Positions 29,509-40,300 are shown, counted from the stretch's first letter. The stretch is 64,000 nucleotides of DNA from Rebecca billardiae RCC1528 (GCA_965240325.2 OZ251226.1:3162001-3226000), one strand, 5' to 3'. A program made the numbers and translations. Notes: generated by a model from the letters alone, not told the origin.

Positions 29509-30774
29509 TTAGAAGCTAGGATCGTGCCGAGCGGCCCCGGCGCGACCAGTCAACGCGGCCTCACGCGCTGAGCATCTCGTCCAAGTACGGTCCGCGGCGG
29601 CGCCATCGTCGCTCTCTGGCTCGCCTGCCCGTGCGTCGAACGGAGCCCAGCGCACGAGCCGCGCACAGGCCAAGGCACGCGTCCACAGCACGACCTTGAC
29701 CGTGTTCACCTGCATGCGCTCCTTGTGGGCCAACGCTGAGTGGTAGTGCGTGTACTTCCGGCCGAGGTCGCAGGGCGACGAGAAGCCGTACAGCGAGACG
29801 CGCTCGCACATGCCGAGCGCGAACCACACCCCGAGCGCGCCCGTCAGCCCCCCGGAGCCGAAGTGGAGGAAGAAAGTCCGGTATACCTCGGGCTCAACCA
29901 GGTGGCGCCGGGCGTGGCCGTCGCGCGCCGCTCGCACCATTGCGCTCGCCACGCGCTTCCCGGACTGCACAAACTGCAGCACGTGCTCCGTCGACCGCGG
30001 CGGCGGCGCCGCGGCATACAGGCTGTTGAGGATGCGGAAGTGCGTGCGGTTGCCCACGTACGGCCCGTACCGGCCGCCGGTCGGGTGGTCGTTGAAGCGC
30101 AGCACCGCATCGTGCTGGTCGATCGCGCGGCCGAGCCGCGCGCGCGAGATGAGCGTGGGCGCGCCGCCGACGACGGCGCACGTGCGGTAGCGCTGCCAGG
30201 CGCGCGCCGGCGCGCCCGACGTGAAGCCGAGCTCGGCCGCGAGCGCGCTGCCCTTGCGGTGGCCACGCAGCATGCCGTGTGCCGAGCCGCCGCGCGAGCG
30301 CCCATCGTGCCGGATGAGAGCACCGCGCCAGAGCTGCAGATCGGGCGCCGAGCCATTCCAGAACAGCCCGCTTGGCAGCGCGCGGAGGCTCGCGATCTGC
30401 TGACGGATCAGGCACACGTCAAACGCCACATCCGCCGAGGCCTTCCCCTGCACTCCCTTCTTCACCGCGTAGTCCGCATTCACACGCGTGCGCAGCTCGC
30501 ACGCCGAGGCGGTGACCGGGCTGAACGCGTACACGCGGCGGGAGTCGGCGGGATGCGGCTCGTCGTCGCGTAGCTGCGCGCTGCCATCAAATTCGCGACG
30601 GCCAGCGTTCATGCACGCAGCCAGGCGCTCGGCGCTCTGTGCTGTGTCCTGATCGGCGCGCACATCGCACACACGCGCAGTCGTCACAAAGAGCACCACT
30701 GCTGGCCACAGGTAGTGCGTGCGGATGGCATTTGGACAGTCTCGACGAAAGATGACGACCCCTCGGCCTCGCAC
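29509..30774 (-). CDS. GT29 sialyltransferase-like glycosyltransferase
   Basis: About 420 residues with a membrane segment near the N-terminus (HYLWPAVVLFVTTARVCDV), a Golgi type II layout. Sialylmotif L is visible: CAVVGGAPTLISRARLG, AIDQHDAVLRFNDHPTGG, YVGNRTHFRILNS. Sialylmotif S is FGSGGLTGALGVWFALGMCE followed by RVSLYGF. Motif III-like THYHSA precedes an AHKE that fits motif VS. GT29 enzymes transfer sialic acid (or, in some protists and plants, a related sugar acid) from a CMP-sugar; the donor here is unknown. The start is uncertain: only a GTG (30774) lies in frame before the membrane segment, so an upstream exon or a non-ATG start is possible. The C-terminal 40 residues are Arg/Asp-rich and unconserved. 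Confidence 0.85.
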   Translation of the reverse strand: MRGRGVVIFRRDCPNAIRTHYLWPAVVLFVTTARVCDVRADQDTAQSAERLAACMNAGRREFDGSAQLRDDEPHPADSRRVYAFSPVTASACELRTRVNADYAVKKGVQGKASADVAFDVCLIRQQIASLRALPSGLFWNGSAPDLQLWRGALIRHDGRSRGGSAHGMLRGHRKGSALAAELGFTSGAPARAWQRYRTCAVVGGAPTLISRARLGRAIDQHDAVLRFNDHPTGGRYGPYVGNRTHFRILNSLYAAAPPPRSTEHVLQFVQSGKRVASAMVRAARDGHARRHLVEPEVYRTFFLHFGSGGLTGALGVWFALGMCERVSLYGFSSPCDLGRKYTHYHSALAHKERMQVNTVKVVLWTRALACARLVRWAPFDARAGEPESDDGAAADRTWTRCSAREAALTGRAGAARHDPSF

Positions 30775-31252
30775 ACCTCGGTGGACCGTCGAGGGCCCGG
30801 CGGTGGCCGTCGTGGCGACGCGTCGCGGCCGGTCGCGATGGCAACCAAGCGGCGATGCCGAGTTCCCCGGCCGCCCGGCGCGGCGACAACGACAGACGAC
30901 GCACGTCCGATATTTTTACAAAAATCAAAAGCGGGCCCGAGAAGCCAGCAGAATAAAGGGCAAGCAGAACAGTGGCAGCACGATCGCGCTACAGCATCAG
31001 GTTGCAGTCGCGGCGGCAGAGGGCTGAACGCGGGCCTAAATCACTGAACCCTGCGGCCGTATCTATATCTACGTGCCCGCGTGGCGTGACAGTACCAGGC
31101 CGAGTGCGGCAGCGTCACGTGCACCTCGAGGAGGGACGCGACCGCCGAAGCTGGCTCGCCGTCGTAACGTTCGTCACTCGTCAGCCTCGGAACGCAGACC
31201 CGCACGGAGCAGCGTCCTCGCCGCCGAGCAGCACCTCCGCCGCAGGCCCACG
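30775..31252. other. Spacer, possible missing first exon of the GT29 gene
   Basis: About 480 bases between two minus-strand genes, holding the 3' end of the Y-N-x-L repeat gene and the promoter (and perhaps a first exon) of the GT29 gene. No exon could be placed. Confidence 0.4.
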
Positions 31253-32839
31253 TCATCGAGCAAAGCCGCCTGTTCTGACTGCGCCCCTGACCGATGAGCC
31301 CGCCGTCATCTCGAGGGCGGGTTTGGCCGGACTGCTCGTCGCCTTGGCGAGGTCGAGTGGTGGTACGGAGCGCGTGTCGGATGCGGCAGCCGGATCGGCC
31401 GCGGCGCCTTGGCCGGGCGCCGACCCTGCGCCGCTCCGCGCGCCCTCGCTCGCAGGCCGCGGCATGCTACGCGCCAGCGCCGCGCGCGAGCCCCAGAACG
31501 TGTTGCTCGAGTGCGTGAGGCTCTCCCACTCCGACGGCTTGGGCTGCGTGCGCGGCGGTGGCAAGGGCGCGGGGTCCTTGTCGTGGTAGCCCTTGTTGGT
31601 GATGATGTCGTACCCGTGCAAGGTGCTCTCCTGCGGCCGCGGAGGCGCACGGCGCGCGGAGCGGCGCGTGAGACGGCGCGTGAGACGGCGGCCCAAGCGC
31701 GCGCTGGCGGCGCGTGAGGCGCGCGGCGCGCGCGCGTGTACCTCGTAGCGGCGGTGCGAGGTGCGCTGCGAGGTGCGCGTCATCTCGGTCTCCGCCCTGG
31801 ACTCCTCCTTCTCCACAATCTCCGCCTCGCGCACCCACTTGCGCGCCTTGTGCTCGATCGTCTGCTGCTCGCGCTCGGCAAACTTGGAGTAGAGCGCGGG
31901 GTTCTGCACGGAGAAGTTGGTGATCGAGTACACGTGGCCCTCCGCGGACTGGTACGAGGGCGGCAGCTTGTTGAACGCCTTGTTCGGCTGCTCCGCCTGG
32001 CGGATCAGGGCGCGCAGCGACGCGGAGCGGCGTGTGCGGGCGCGGTCAGCAGCACGGCGACGCGCGCGAGCGCGCGCCCCACCGCGGCGGCGGCGGCGCA
32101 CCTTGGCAGCCCCCTCGATTTTGCGGTAGTGCTCCTCCTTGCGCGGGTCGTAGAACTGCGTGGTGAGCACGTTGTAGTCGTGCGTCGCCCAGTAGCGCTC
32201 GGCGGCCACGCGGCGCGCGCGCTCCGCCTCGGCGGCGGTGCGCTCCTCATGCTCGCGCTTGTACTGGTTGGAGAGCACGTTGTAGTCGCGCGGCTGCTGC
32301 GTGACCGAGCGCAGCTTGGTGTCCTCGCGCGGCGGCGGGACCTGCGGCCGCTGGTCCGGCGGCGTCCAGTGGTGCTCCTCCACGGAGAGCCCCGAGATGA
32401 TGTTGTACGGCACCATCGAGTCGAGCGGGTGCGCTAATCGCTGCTCGCGCTTCTTGACGGGGAACGTGAGCCCGAGCTCCTGCTGCGGGTCTGGCAGGCC
32501 GTGGCGCCGGCGCTGGTGGTTGAGCACGTCATGCGTCGAGCGCTGATTCGCGAGCTGCCGATCCATTGCCTGGTTCTGCGCGCGCAGCGTCTCCTCCTTG
32601 TCGCGCTCGCGCGCGGCCCGCTCGCGCGACTCGTCGCGCCACGTCTGCGTGATCGGGTTGTACTCGACCTGCTTGCGCGAGATCTCCGCGTGCGTCACGC
32701 GGCGCGGCTTGGCATACGCTTCATCTGTGAAGGGCCGGGTGGCCTGTGCGTGCTTGTAGAACGCGAGGCTCTCCTCCCAGCTCTGCGGCTCCCTCCCTTG
32801 GAAGTCTCGGTGGAGGGTCGTCGGCTCCCAGCCCGGCAT
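31253..32839 (-). CDS. Y-N-x-L motif repeat protein, probably cilium/flagellum-associated
   Basis: Three exons, 32839-32102, 31996-31742 and 31630-31253, give 456 residues. The introns (105 and 111 nt) both keep frame, with borders AAG|GTGCGC...CGCCAG|GCG and GAG|GTACAC...CCGCAG|GAG. A motif recurs with the pattern Tyr-Asn/Asp-hydrophobic-Leu/Ile-Ser/Thr: YNPITQTW, HDVLNHQRR, YNIISGLS, YNVLSNQYKREHEE, YNVLTTQFYDPRKEEHY, YSITNFSVQNPALY and YDIITNKGYHDKDPAPLPP. Charged helical spacers lie between. The motif recalls uncharacterised conserved proteins of flagellated protists; I know of no measured function. The start is the ATG of MPGWEPTTLHRDFQG; only a TTG lies upstream. It is divergent from the sterol dehydrogenase gene. 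Confidence 0.75.
   Translation of the reverse strand: MPGWEPTTLHRDFQGREPQSWEESLAFYKHAQATRPFTDEAYAKPRRVTHAEISRKQVEYNPITQTWRDESRERAARERDKEETLRAQNQAMDRQLANQRSTHDVLNHQRRRHGLPDPQQELGLTFPVKKREQRLAHPLDSMVPYNIISGLSVEEHHWTPPDQRPQVPPPREDTKLRSVTQQPRDYNVLSNQYKREHEERTAAEAERARRVAAERYWATHDYNVLTTQFYDPRKEEHYRKIEGAAKVRRRRRGGARARARRRAADRARTRRSASLRALIRQAEQPNKAFNKLPPSYQSAEGHVYSITNFSVQNPALYSKFAEREQQTIEHKARKWVREAEIVEKEESRAETEMTRTSQRTSHRRYEVHARAPRASRAASARLGRRLTRRLTRRSARRAPPRPQESTLHGYDIITNKGYHDKDPAPLPPPRTQPKPSEWESLTHSSNTFWGSRAALARSMPRPASEGARSGAGSAPGQGAAADPAAASDTRSVPPLDLAKATSSPAKPALEMTAGSSVRGAVRTGGFAR
31631..31741 (-). other. Intron 2 of the Y-N-x-L repeat gene
   Basis: 111 nt, donor CGAG|GTACAC, acceptor CCGCAG|GAG. 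In frame and free of stops, reading as Arg/Ala-rich peptide unlike the flanking exons, which supports removal. Confidence 0.7.
31997..32101 (-). other. Intron 1 of the Y-N-x-L repeat gene
   Basis: 105 nt, donor CCAAG|GTGCGC, acceptor CCGCCAG|GCG. In frame; its translation is Arg-rich. The flanking exon sequence is acidic/helical, so the intron model fits better than read-through. Confidence 0.7.
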
Positions 32840-32984
32840 CGTTATGGGCGTGGTGGCCAAGGGCCCGCCCGAAACGGCGCCACCGGACAGGTTCAGGTCA
32901 GCCCGGGTCCGGGAGGCCTGTGCCGTGCACTGTGCGTAGCAGTAAGCGACTTGAGACTGGTCCTATCGGTGGAGCCCGGTCTTC
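32840..32984. promoter_or_regulatory. 145-bp bidirectional promoter region
   Basis: The start codons of the Y-N-x-L repeat gene (minus) and the sterol dehydrogenase gene (plus) are only 145 bases apart. Both promoters and 5' leaders must fit here. No TATA box is obvious. Confidence 0.5.
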
Positions 32985-34154
32985 ATGTCGGCGGCGTCGG
33001 CCGGCGCGGGCGCGCTGCCGCCCGTCCCCGCGAACTGCGTCGTGACTGGCGGCAGTGGCTTCGTCGGCCAGCGTCTGGTTGAGATGCTCGTTGAACGTGG
33101 CGCCGCGCGCGTTGTCTCCTTCGACATTGCCCCACCGCCGCGCGACGCACTCGACGACGCTCGCGTGGAGTACGTGGTGGGCGACATCTCCAAGCTCGAG
33201 GACGTGGAGCAGGCGTGCAAGAGCGCAGACTGCGTGTGGCACGTCGCGGCCGCGGTCGGGCCGTACCACCCGGCCGAGCTCTACCTCGCCGTCAACCACC
33301 GCGGCACCCTGAACGTCGTCGAGGCCTGCAAGCGCGTCGGCTGCCGCAAGATTGTGATGAGCTCCTCGCCGAGCACGCGCTTCGACGGGAGCGACCTGGA
33401 CGGCGTGAGCGAGGACGAGCTGCCGGAGCTGCCCATGCGGAGCTATCTGCAGGAGTACGCCGAGTCCAAGGCGCTTGGCGAGCTCGCGCTGCGCCATGCG
33501 TGCTGCTCCGAGTTGATGACGGTCGCGGTGGCGCCGCACCAGGTGTACGGGCCGCGCGACACTCTCTTCCTCACCAACGTGCTGGAGGCGGCGGGGCTGG
33601 GCCGGCTGCGCGTCTTCGGCCGCGGCCGCAACCGCATCTGCTTCTCGTACGTCGACAACTACTGCCACGCGCTCATCATCGCCGAGCGCGCGCTCCGGCC
33701 CGGCTCGGCCGCGCTGGGCGGGTTCTACATCGTGACGGATGGTGAGACGCACACGTACGCGGAGGGGTACGACTACTTCTGGGAGGTGCTCGACCGCGCG
33801 ATCGTGGCGATGGGGTTCCCGTCGATCACGCGCAAGCTGCACCTGCCCGAGTGGCTGCTGTACGCGCTTGCGCACCTCTCGCAGTGGGCTGGCCGCCTGC
33901 TGGGCGTCAAGTTCAAGCTCAACCCATTCGCCGTGCGCGCCGCGACGATGCATCGATGGTTCAAAATCGATCGAGCGCGCCGCGACCTCGGCTACTCGCC
34001 GATCGTCCCGTACGCCGAGGGCTGGCGGCGCACGCACGAGTGGTTCCGCGAGCACTGGCTGCCAACCTTTGACCCGGACGCGGGCATGCGCATCGCCCAG
34101 CAGACGCGCACAAAGATCGGCCACCAGGAGCGCACCGCCGCCAGCACGCAGTGA
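32985..34154 (+). CDS. 3-beta-hydroxysteroid dehydrogenase family, probable sterol-4-alpha-carboxylate 3-dehydrogenase (decarboxylating)
   Basis: A 389-residue, single-exon short-chain dehydrogenase of the extended 3-beta-HSD type. The NAD-binding glycine motif is TGGSGFVGQRLVEML near residue 21. The catalytic YxxxK is YAESKALGE, with SSPSTRFDG before it giving the Ser. Further family features are YLAVNHRGTLNVVEAC, AVAPHQVYGPRD, GRNRICFSYVDNYCHALI and FYIVTDGE. In sterol synthesis this enzyme (NSDHL/Erg26 type) oxidises and decarboxylates the C-4 carboxylate. The hydrophobic C-terminal part (LLYALAHLSQWAG) may attach to the ER membrane. Plant-like 3-beta-HSD relatives with other substrates are the alternative. 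Confidence 0.85.
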   Translation: MSAASAGAGALPPVPANCVVTGGSGFVGQRLVEMLVERGAARVVSFDIAPPPRDALDDARVEYVVGDISKLEDVEQACKSADCVWHVAAAVGPYHPAELYLAVNHRGTLNVVEACKRVGCRKIVMSSSPSTRFDGSDLDGVSEDELPELPMRSYLQEYAESKALGELALRHACCSELMTVAVAPHQVYGPRDTLFLTNVLEAAGLGRLRVFGRGRNRICFSYVDNYCHALIIAERALRPGSAALGGFYIVTDGETHTYAEGYDYFWEVLDRAIVAMGFPSITRKLHLPEWLLYALAHLSQWAGRLLGVKFKLNPFAVRAATMHRWFKIDRARRDLGYSPIVPYAEGWRRTHEWFREHWLPTFDPDAGMRIAQQTRTKIGHQERTAASTQ

Positions 34155-34754
34155 GGCTACGTCTTGGCACCGCGCCTGCCATCTGCGGCCTGGCGGCGCA
34201 GCAAGCGGATCGTCTGATGCGGAAGCGCGTGGGCGTGCTGGTCACTGGTCAGCGCGGAGCGTGCACAGGCCTCGGGCTGGTACGACGTCCGGCGAGCCTG
34301 AGCTGACTGTTCGTCTCCGAGTGGGACCTCGCGGTCGGCTCGCTCTCGGCCTCTCACTCTGAGAGTCTGCCCTCTGGGCTGCCAGGCTGAATGGACGACA
34401 CTGGCATGCTATATTGCTTTTAGAAGCTTCTCCATCTCAGACTGTAAGCTACGCGTGGAGGACCACTTCAGACCCACAAGAACTTGCGACGCTGGGTAGT
34501 GCGACGCGCATGCTGCCACGCGGTCGCGCACGGCCCTCGGGCATGGCGGCGGCGCCCGCATGCGCACGGGCGCACGCGTGGGCGATCAATAATTAATTCG
34601 CCGCCCGAAGGCAGCGCTGATTTTGGCGCGCCGTGGATTCTGCTCGTCGGCAAAAAATCCTCAGGCTGCTGGGCCGACGTCGCTTCGAGTCGGGCCGGCC
34701 GGGAGCTCGGAGCACATCAGCGTAATCGACGTGCGCTGCCGGCGCCCGGCGGCG
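34155..34754. other. Spacer, no gene seen
   Basis: About 600 bases between the sterol dehydrogenase stop and the XRN start. Contains the XRN promoter. No RNA gene or repeat seen. Confidence 0.5.
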
Positions 34755-37014
34755 ATGAGGGCGTTGCGGCTGCTCTCGTGCGCACTCGTGGTATTGGGCG
34801 TGCACCTCCTGTGCGAGCCTGCCTCCACTTCGGCAGCTCCTGCGGCGCGCTGGTCGCGAGGGCTCTCGCATGGCGCCGTCAGCGTCGGCGTGCGGAGGCG
34901 AGCGTCGCGCGCTGCAGCGCCAGCGGTGAGGATGGGCATTCCAAAGTTCTTTGGCTGGCTGTGCGAGCGGTACCCGCTCTTAAAGGACCACCTCCGCGAC
35001 GGCCCGTCGGTGATCGAGCGCGAGTTTGACGCCTTCTACCTCGACATGAACGGCATCATCCACACGTGCACGCACGGCGACGACCTCGCGTTTGGCGAGC
35101 AGCTGGACGAGGAGAAGATGTTCCGGCGGATCCTGCAGTACACGGACCGGCTGGTGAGCCTGGTGCGCCCGCGAAAGGTCCTCTACCTCGCCATCGACGG
35201 CGTCGCCCCGCGCGCCAAGCTCAACCAGCAGCGCAGCCGCCGCTTCCGCGCGGCGCTCGAGAAGAACGCCGACCGCGACAAGCTGATCGAGATGGGGCAG
35301 CTGGGCTCGGACGAGAGCATCTTCGACTCGAACTGCATCACGCCGGGCACCGCGTTCCTCGCGCGCCTCGGCGAGGTGTACAAGCGCTGGATCGCGTACA
35401 AGGTCGAGAACGACCCCTCGTGGTCGCAGGGGCCGACCGTGATCTTCTCGGGCGCCGACTCGGCGGGCGAGGGCGAGCACAAGATCATGGACTACATCCG
35501 CGAGCAGCGCGACGAGCCCGGGTACGACCCGTCGATGCGGCACTGCTTCTACGGGCTCGACGCGGACCTCATCATGCTCGGCCTCGTCACGCACGAGAAG
35601 CACGTCTCGCTGCTGCGCGAGCGCCCACGCTTTGGGCGCGGCCAGCCGCAGCGCTCGCTGTGGGTGGGCGACCGGCTGCGGATGGGCGCGGACGACTTCC
35701 TCTGCCTCGACCTGGGCGTGCTGCGCCGCTCGCTCGCGCTGCCCAAGAGCGTGCGCGCGACGCTCCCGTTCGAGGCCGAGGAGCGCCGGCTGGTCGACGA
35801 CTTCGTGCTGATCTGCATGCTCGTGGGCAACGACTTCCTGCCCGGGCTGCCGCACCTGGACGTGGCGGAGGGCGCGCTCAACATGATGCTCAACTGCTAC
35901 TACAGGCTGCTGCCCGAGCTGGGCGGCTATCTGACCGACGGCTCGGAGCTGCACCTCGCGCGCTTCGAGCGGTACCTGCGCCAGCTCGGCGCGTTCGAGG
36001 AGGCGCACTTCGCCGTGCGCGCGAAGAAGGAGCCGTGGGTGGACGACCTGCCGCGCTACCAGGACGCGTACTACCGGACCAAGTTTGGGCTGGCGGAGGG
36101 GGACACGGGCGCGCGCCGCCAGGCGGTGGCCGACTACATGCGCGGGCTGCAGTGGTGCCTGCAGTACTACCACGACGGCTGCTGCTCGTGGACGTGGTGC
36201 GCCTGCGCGCGGCACGCCGTCGCCGCCGCCCCGCGCGAGGGAGGCCGTGCGTGGGCGCCGCCGCTCGCGCCGTGGACGCACGCACGCGTGACCCGACACT
36301 CCGCGCCCGACCGGCACGCGCCGCGCGCGCCCGTCGTGCCGCGCCTCGGCGGTGGCTCGCGCCGCGCGCGCGCGCGCCACGCAGGTACTACCCGGACTTT
36401 TACGCGCCGCTCGTGTCGGACTTGGTGGGGCTCGAGTCCCTCAAGATCTCCTTCGCGATGGGCAAGCCGCTCTCGCCGCTCGTGCAGTTGCTCGCCGTAC
36501 TGCCGCCCGAGTCGAAGCAGCTGCTGCCACAGCCGTACCAAGCGCTCATGATGGTGCGCGCGCGGCCACGGACAGCGCACCAGCCAGCCGCCGCGCCGCA
36601 CTGGCACGCCGCGCGTGAGCGCGCGCGCGGCCGAGTGCCCACGCGCCTGATTCCCCCCGGCCCGTTGCTCCGCTCGGCGCGTCGCAGGAGACCGAGTCGC
36701 GGCTGATCGACGGGTACCCGACCTTCTTTGAGGTGGACCAGAACGGCAAGCAGCGCGAGTGGGAGGCCACCTCGCTCATCCCCTTCCTCGACGAGGAGAC
36801 GCTGCACGCGTCGGCCGCGTCGATCGGGGACGAGCAGCTCTCGCCCATAGAGGCCAAGCGCAACCGGCACGGAGAGTCGGTCCGCTTCGTACCGACGGGC
36901 AAGCCGCCGCCTGGCATGGAGGATTCGGCCCAAGCCAATCCGCCTCGTGCGCGCAAGCCGTCGGCACCTCCCGCGAGCAAACAACGTGTGGTGAAGGGAC
37001 ACCAGGCCGGCTGA
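34755..37014 (+). CDS. XRN-family 5'-3' exoribonuclease with N-terminal signal/transit-like presequence
   Basis: Exons 34755-36196, 36385-36553 and 36688-37014 give 645 residues. Splicing at introns of 188 and 134 nt restores CSWTWYYPDFYAPLVSDL and LMMETESRLIDGYPTFFEVD, as conserved in XRN proteins. Catalytic metal-site motifs are FYLDMNGIIHTCTH, GEGEHKIMDYIR, YGLDADLIMLGL and ICMLVGNDFLPGLPHLD. The canonical start MGIPKFFGWLCERYP is at residue 60 (ATG 34932). Before it lie a hydrophobic segment (LLSCALVVLGVHLLC) and an Arg/Ser/Ala-rich stretch after an ASTSAAPAARW junction, like the two-part presequence for secondary plastids. XRN enzymes degrade 5'-monophosphate RNA. The two in-frame ATGs could give plastid and cytosolic forms. 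It is much shorter than XRN1 and lacks its C-terminal domains. Confidence 0.9.
36197..36384 (+). other. Intron 1 of the XRN gene
   Basis: 188 nt, donor GACGTG|GTGCGC, acceptor CACGCAG|GTACTAC. The conserved CSWxWYYP motif fixes both borders. Rich in CG dinucleotides. Confidence 0.92.
36554..36687 (+). other. Intron 2 of the XRN gene
   Basis: 134 nt, donor ATGATG|GTGCGC, acceptor CGTCGCAG|GAGACC, phase 0. Confidence 0.85.
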
Positions 37015-37339
37015 GCAGTGAGCACGCGTGAGGACAGGTCAGATCGCAGGCCGATGGCGTAGTCCTGTAGCTACAGCATGTCCCGCGCGCGGCCGGACGG
37101 GCGCTCCACCCGTCTCAGTGGAGCCAAGGCCCGGCGAGATCTCGGATCGGGGGCGATGCCGCTGCCATCGTGAAAATCAGACGACGAGGACTTGCTCCAT
37201 CAAGTTCCGTCACCCAGCGCAATCAGGCTCTCTTTCATCACTTTCACTTTGTTCAGGCTGCCCGGCTCACTTCACAGCGCGAAGAGCGGCGAAGCTCGAG
37301 TGGCTGGCGGACGGGCCGCCGGGCCCCGCGTCAGGAAGC

Positions 37340-40300
37340 ATGTCGACGGTAGTGGAGAAGATCCTCGACCGCTTCTCGACGGTGCTCGACATCAACCAGG
37401 CGACGCTCAGCGGCGCGATCGACATCCTCGTCGTCGAACAGCCCGACGGCACGCTCCGCTCCACTCCGTTCCACGTGCGGTTTGGCAAGCTCGAGATTCT
37501 CAAGCCGCGCGACAAGGTGGTGCACATCGCGGTGAATGGGGAGCCCGTCGATTTCATCATGCGCATGGGATCCTCAGGCGAGTGCTTCTTCGTCGACGAC
37601 AACATCGACGGCCTGGGCGAGGAGTCCGACGGTGGCACGTCAGCGGCGGACGACGAGCGCTCGCTGCCGTCGGCCACGTCCAGTCCGCGCAGCGTGCCGG
37701 ACGGCAGCGACTGGGGCCCGGACGGGCCGATGATGCCGTCGCGCCTCGAGCTGCCCGCGCCGAAGATGGGCGCGCAGGACGACGCCGCCGCGCGCGGGGG
37801 CAAGCAGCCACGGCGCTCGCGCTCGATCATGGAGTGGGCGTGGGGTGGGCTGCCGAGCAAGACGCGCCACTCGCGCCGCGACGCAAAGGCATCGCACGTG
37901 ACGCTCGAGCAGCTCGAGACGTACCTCAACGAGATCGGCGCGGAGGCCGAGCTCGCCAACTCGGCGCAGCTCGCCGGTGCCCTCGCCGCCACGTCGGACG
38001 CGGCCCAGAAGTCCGCCGCGGGCGTGTGCGTGCGGCTGCACCCCGCGGCTGACGGTGTGCGCTGGGCTGTGGAGATACGCCCAGCGGACGAGGCGGCGGA
38101 CGCGCACACGCAGGCGGCGTCGGTGGCGTCGAGCAGCGCGCCGCCTTCGGGGGTGCTCGCGCCGGCGCAGATGCCGATGGGCGCCTCGGCCTCGGCGCTC
38201 TCGCTGCCGCCGGCGCACGCGGACGCGGCCGGCGCGGAACAGCCAGGCAGTGGGCACGCGCTGCGCGGCGCTCCCGCCGTCTCCATTCAGATCTCACGCG
38301 AGGAGTCGCGCGACTCGAAGGGCGTGCTCGCCTCGCTCGAGCGCTCGGAGAGCGAGCTGAGCTCGACCACGCCCTCTCGAAGCGCGGGCGCGCGCGCTCC
38401 TGCCAGCGGCAGCGGATTCCAGCCACCGCCGGCCTCGCACGCACCGCCCGACGCGCCGCCGCCCGACGCCACGCCGGGCGGCGGCGGCAGCGGAGAGGTC
38501 GTCGTCGAGTTCTCGCTCTGCGGGGCGGAGCTGGACGCGGCGCTCGAGAGCGTGAGCGCGCCGAGCGCCTCGCCGTGGGCGCACCCCGAGCAACGCAGCG
38601 TCAGCGCCGCCACCGCCTCTGGGCCCGCCGCGGACGGCGCCTCCGCGGCCGCGCCGGAAGCGCCTGCCGTGCCAGCGCCGGCGGCGCCGCGATACGGGGC
38701 GCCGGCCGTGCGCGCGTGCTTCGACGCTGCGCGCATCTCGCGCGACGCGTTCCTCGCCTCGCCCGGGCTCGCGGTCGACCCGCGCATGCGCGTGCGCATC
38801 GGCGACGACGTGCTCCGCTGGGACGCGGCGGCGCCGCTGCTCGCCGCCCTCGCCGCGTTCGGCCGGCTGCCTGAGCAGCCGGCGCCGCCGGGGCAGGCTG
38901 CGGCCGCGGCTGCGGCCGCCGCCGCGGGCCAGGCGGGCGCCACAGGCTCGCCCGCGGCCGCCGGCGCCGACGCTCGCGGGCCGGGCGTGGGCCGCACGCC
39001 GTCGGAGGAGCGTCCCATCTCGGGGAGCAGCAGCGGCGGCTGGCGCTGGTTCGGCTGGGGCGGGAGCAGCGCAACCGCATCGCCCATGGTGGGCGCGACG
39101 GCGGCCGTGCCGCCGCCGAGCGTGCAGCCGCCCACGCCTACGCTCGCGTCGAGCGCTGCCGTCGAGCCCTCCTCCTCCTCCGGCTCTGTCCTCTCCGCTG
39201 CGGCCTCCGCCGCGGCGTCGGCCGCGGCGTCGGCCGGAGCCTCGGCGCAGAGTGCAGGGAGCGGCACGGCGGGCAGCTCCCCGCGCGTGGGCGAGATCGC
39301 GCCGCCCACGCCGCCGGCGCGGCCGCAGTCCTCGCCGGACAAGCGGCCGACGCCGACGCGCACGCGCGCGCCCGCGCGGCGCAAGGGCATCCGCCTGAGC
39401 CACGAGCAGCTCGCGTCGCTGCAGCTGCGCCCCGGGCAGAACACGATCACGTTCTCCGTGCACTCGTCGCTGCAGGGCACGCAGATGGTCTCCGCCGCCA
39501 TCTACCGCTGGGAGTCCCGCTCCAAGATCGTGATCTCGGACGTGGACGGCACGATCACGCGCTCGGACGTGCTCGGGCACGTGATGCCGCGCGTGGGCTT
39601 CGACTGGTCGCACTCGGGCGTGACGGCGCTGTACTCGCGGCTGCGGGACAACGGGTACCACCTCCTGTACCTCACCTCGAGGGGCATCGGCCAGTCCGTC
39701 TCCACGCGCGAGTACCTGATGGGCGTGCAGCAGGGCGAGACCAGCCTGCCGGACGGGCCGATCTTCATGAGCCCCACGCGGCTGATTGAGTCCTTCACGC
39801 GCGAGGTGATCTGGCGCAACCCGGAGGAGTTCAAGCGCGCGTGCCTCGAGGACATCCGCTCGCTCTTCCCGACGGACTTCAACCCGTTCTACGCGGGCTT
39901 CGGGAACCGGCGCTCCGACCAGGTCGCGTACAGCGCGGTCGGCGTGCCCGAGAGCCGCATCCTCATCATCAACTCGCAGGTGCGCGCGCACGCCGAGCGC
40001 TCACGTCGGCGCGCGCTGCGCGCAGCCCCGGCCGCGTTGTGGGCGCCGGAGCTGTGCGGCCTCACGCTGCCCCACTCGCGCGCGCGCGCGTCCGCAGGGC
40101 GTGATCACGCACACGAACCGGACGTACCTCAAGTCGTACCCGATGCTGCTGGAGCTCGTGCAGCACATGTTCCCGCCGATCGACACGCGCGACAGCCTGA
40201 GCGTGCTCGAGGCGCAGCAGGACTTTAACGCGTTCAACTACTGGCGCGCGCCGATCAGCGCGTTCCCGGACTCGTCCGACGACGACACGCACGAGGACGA

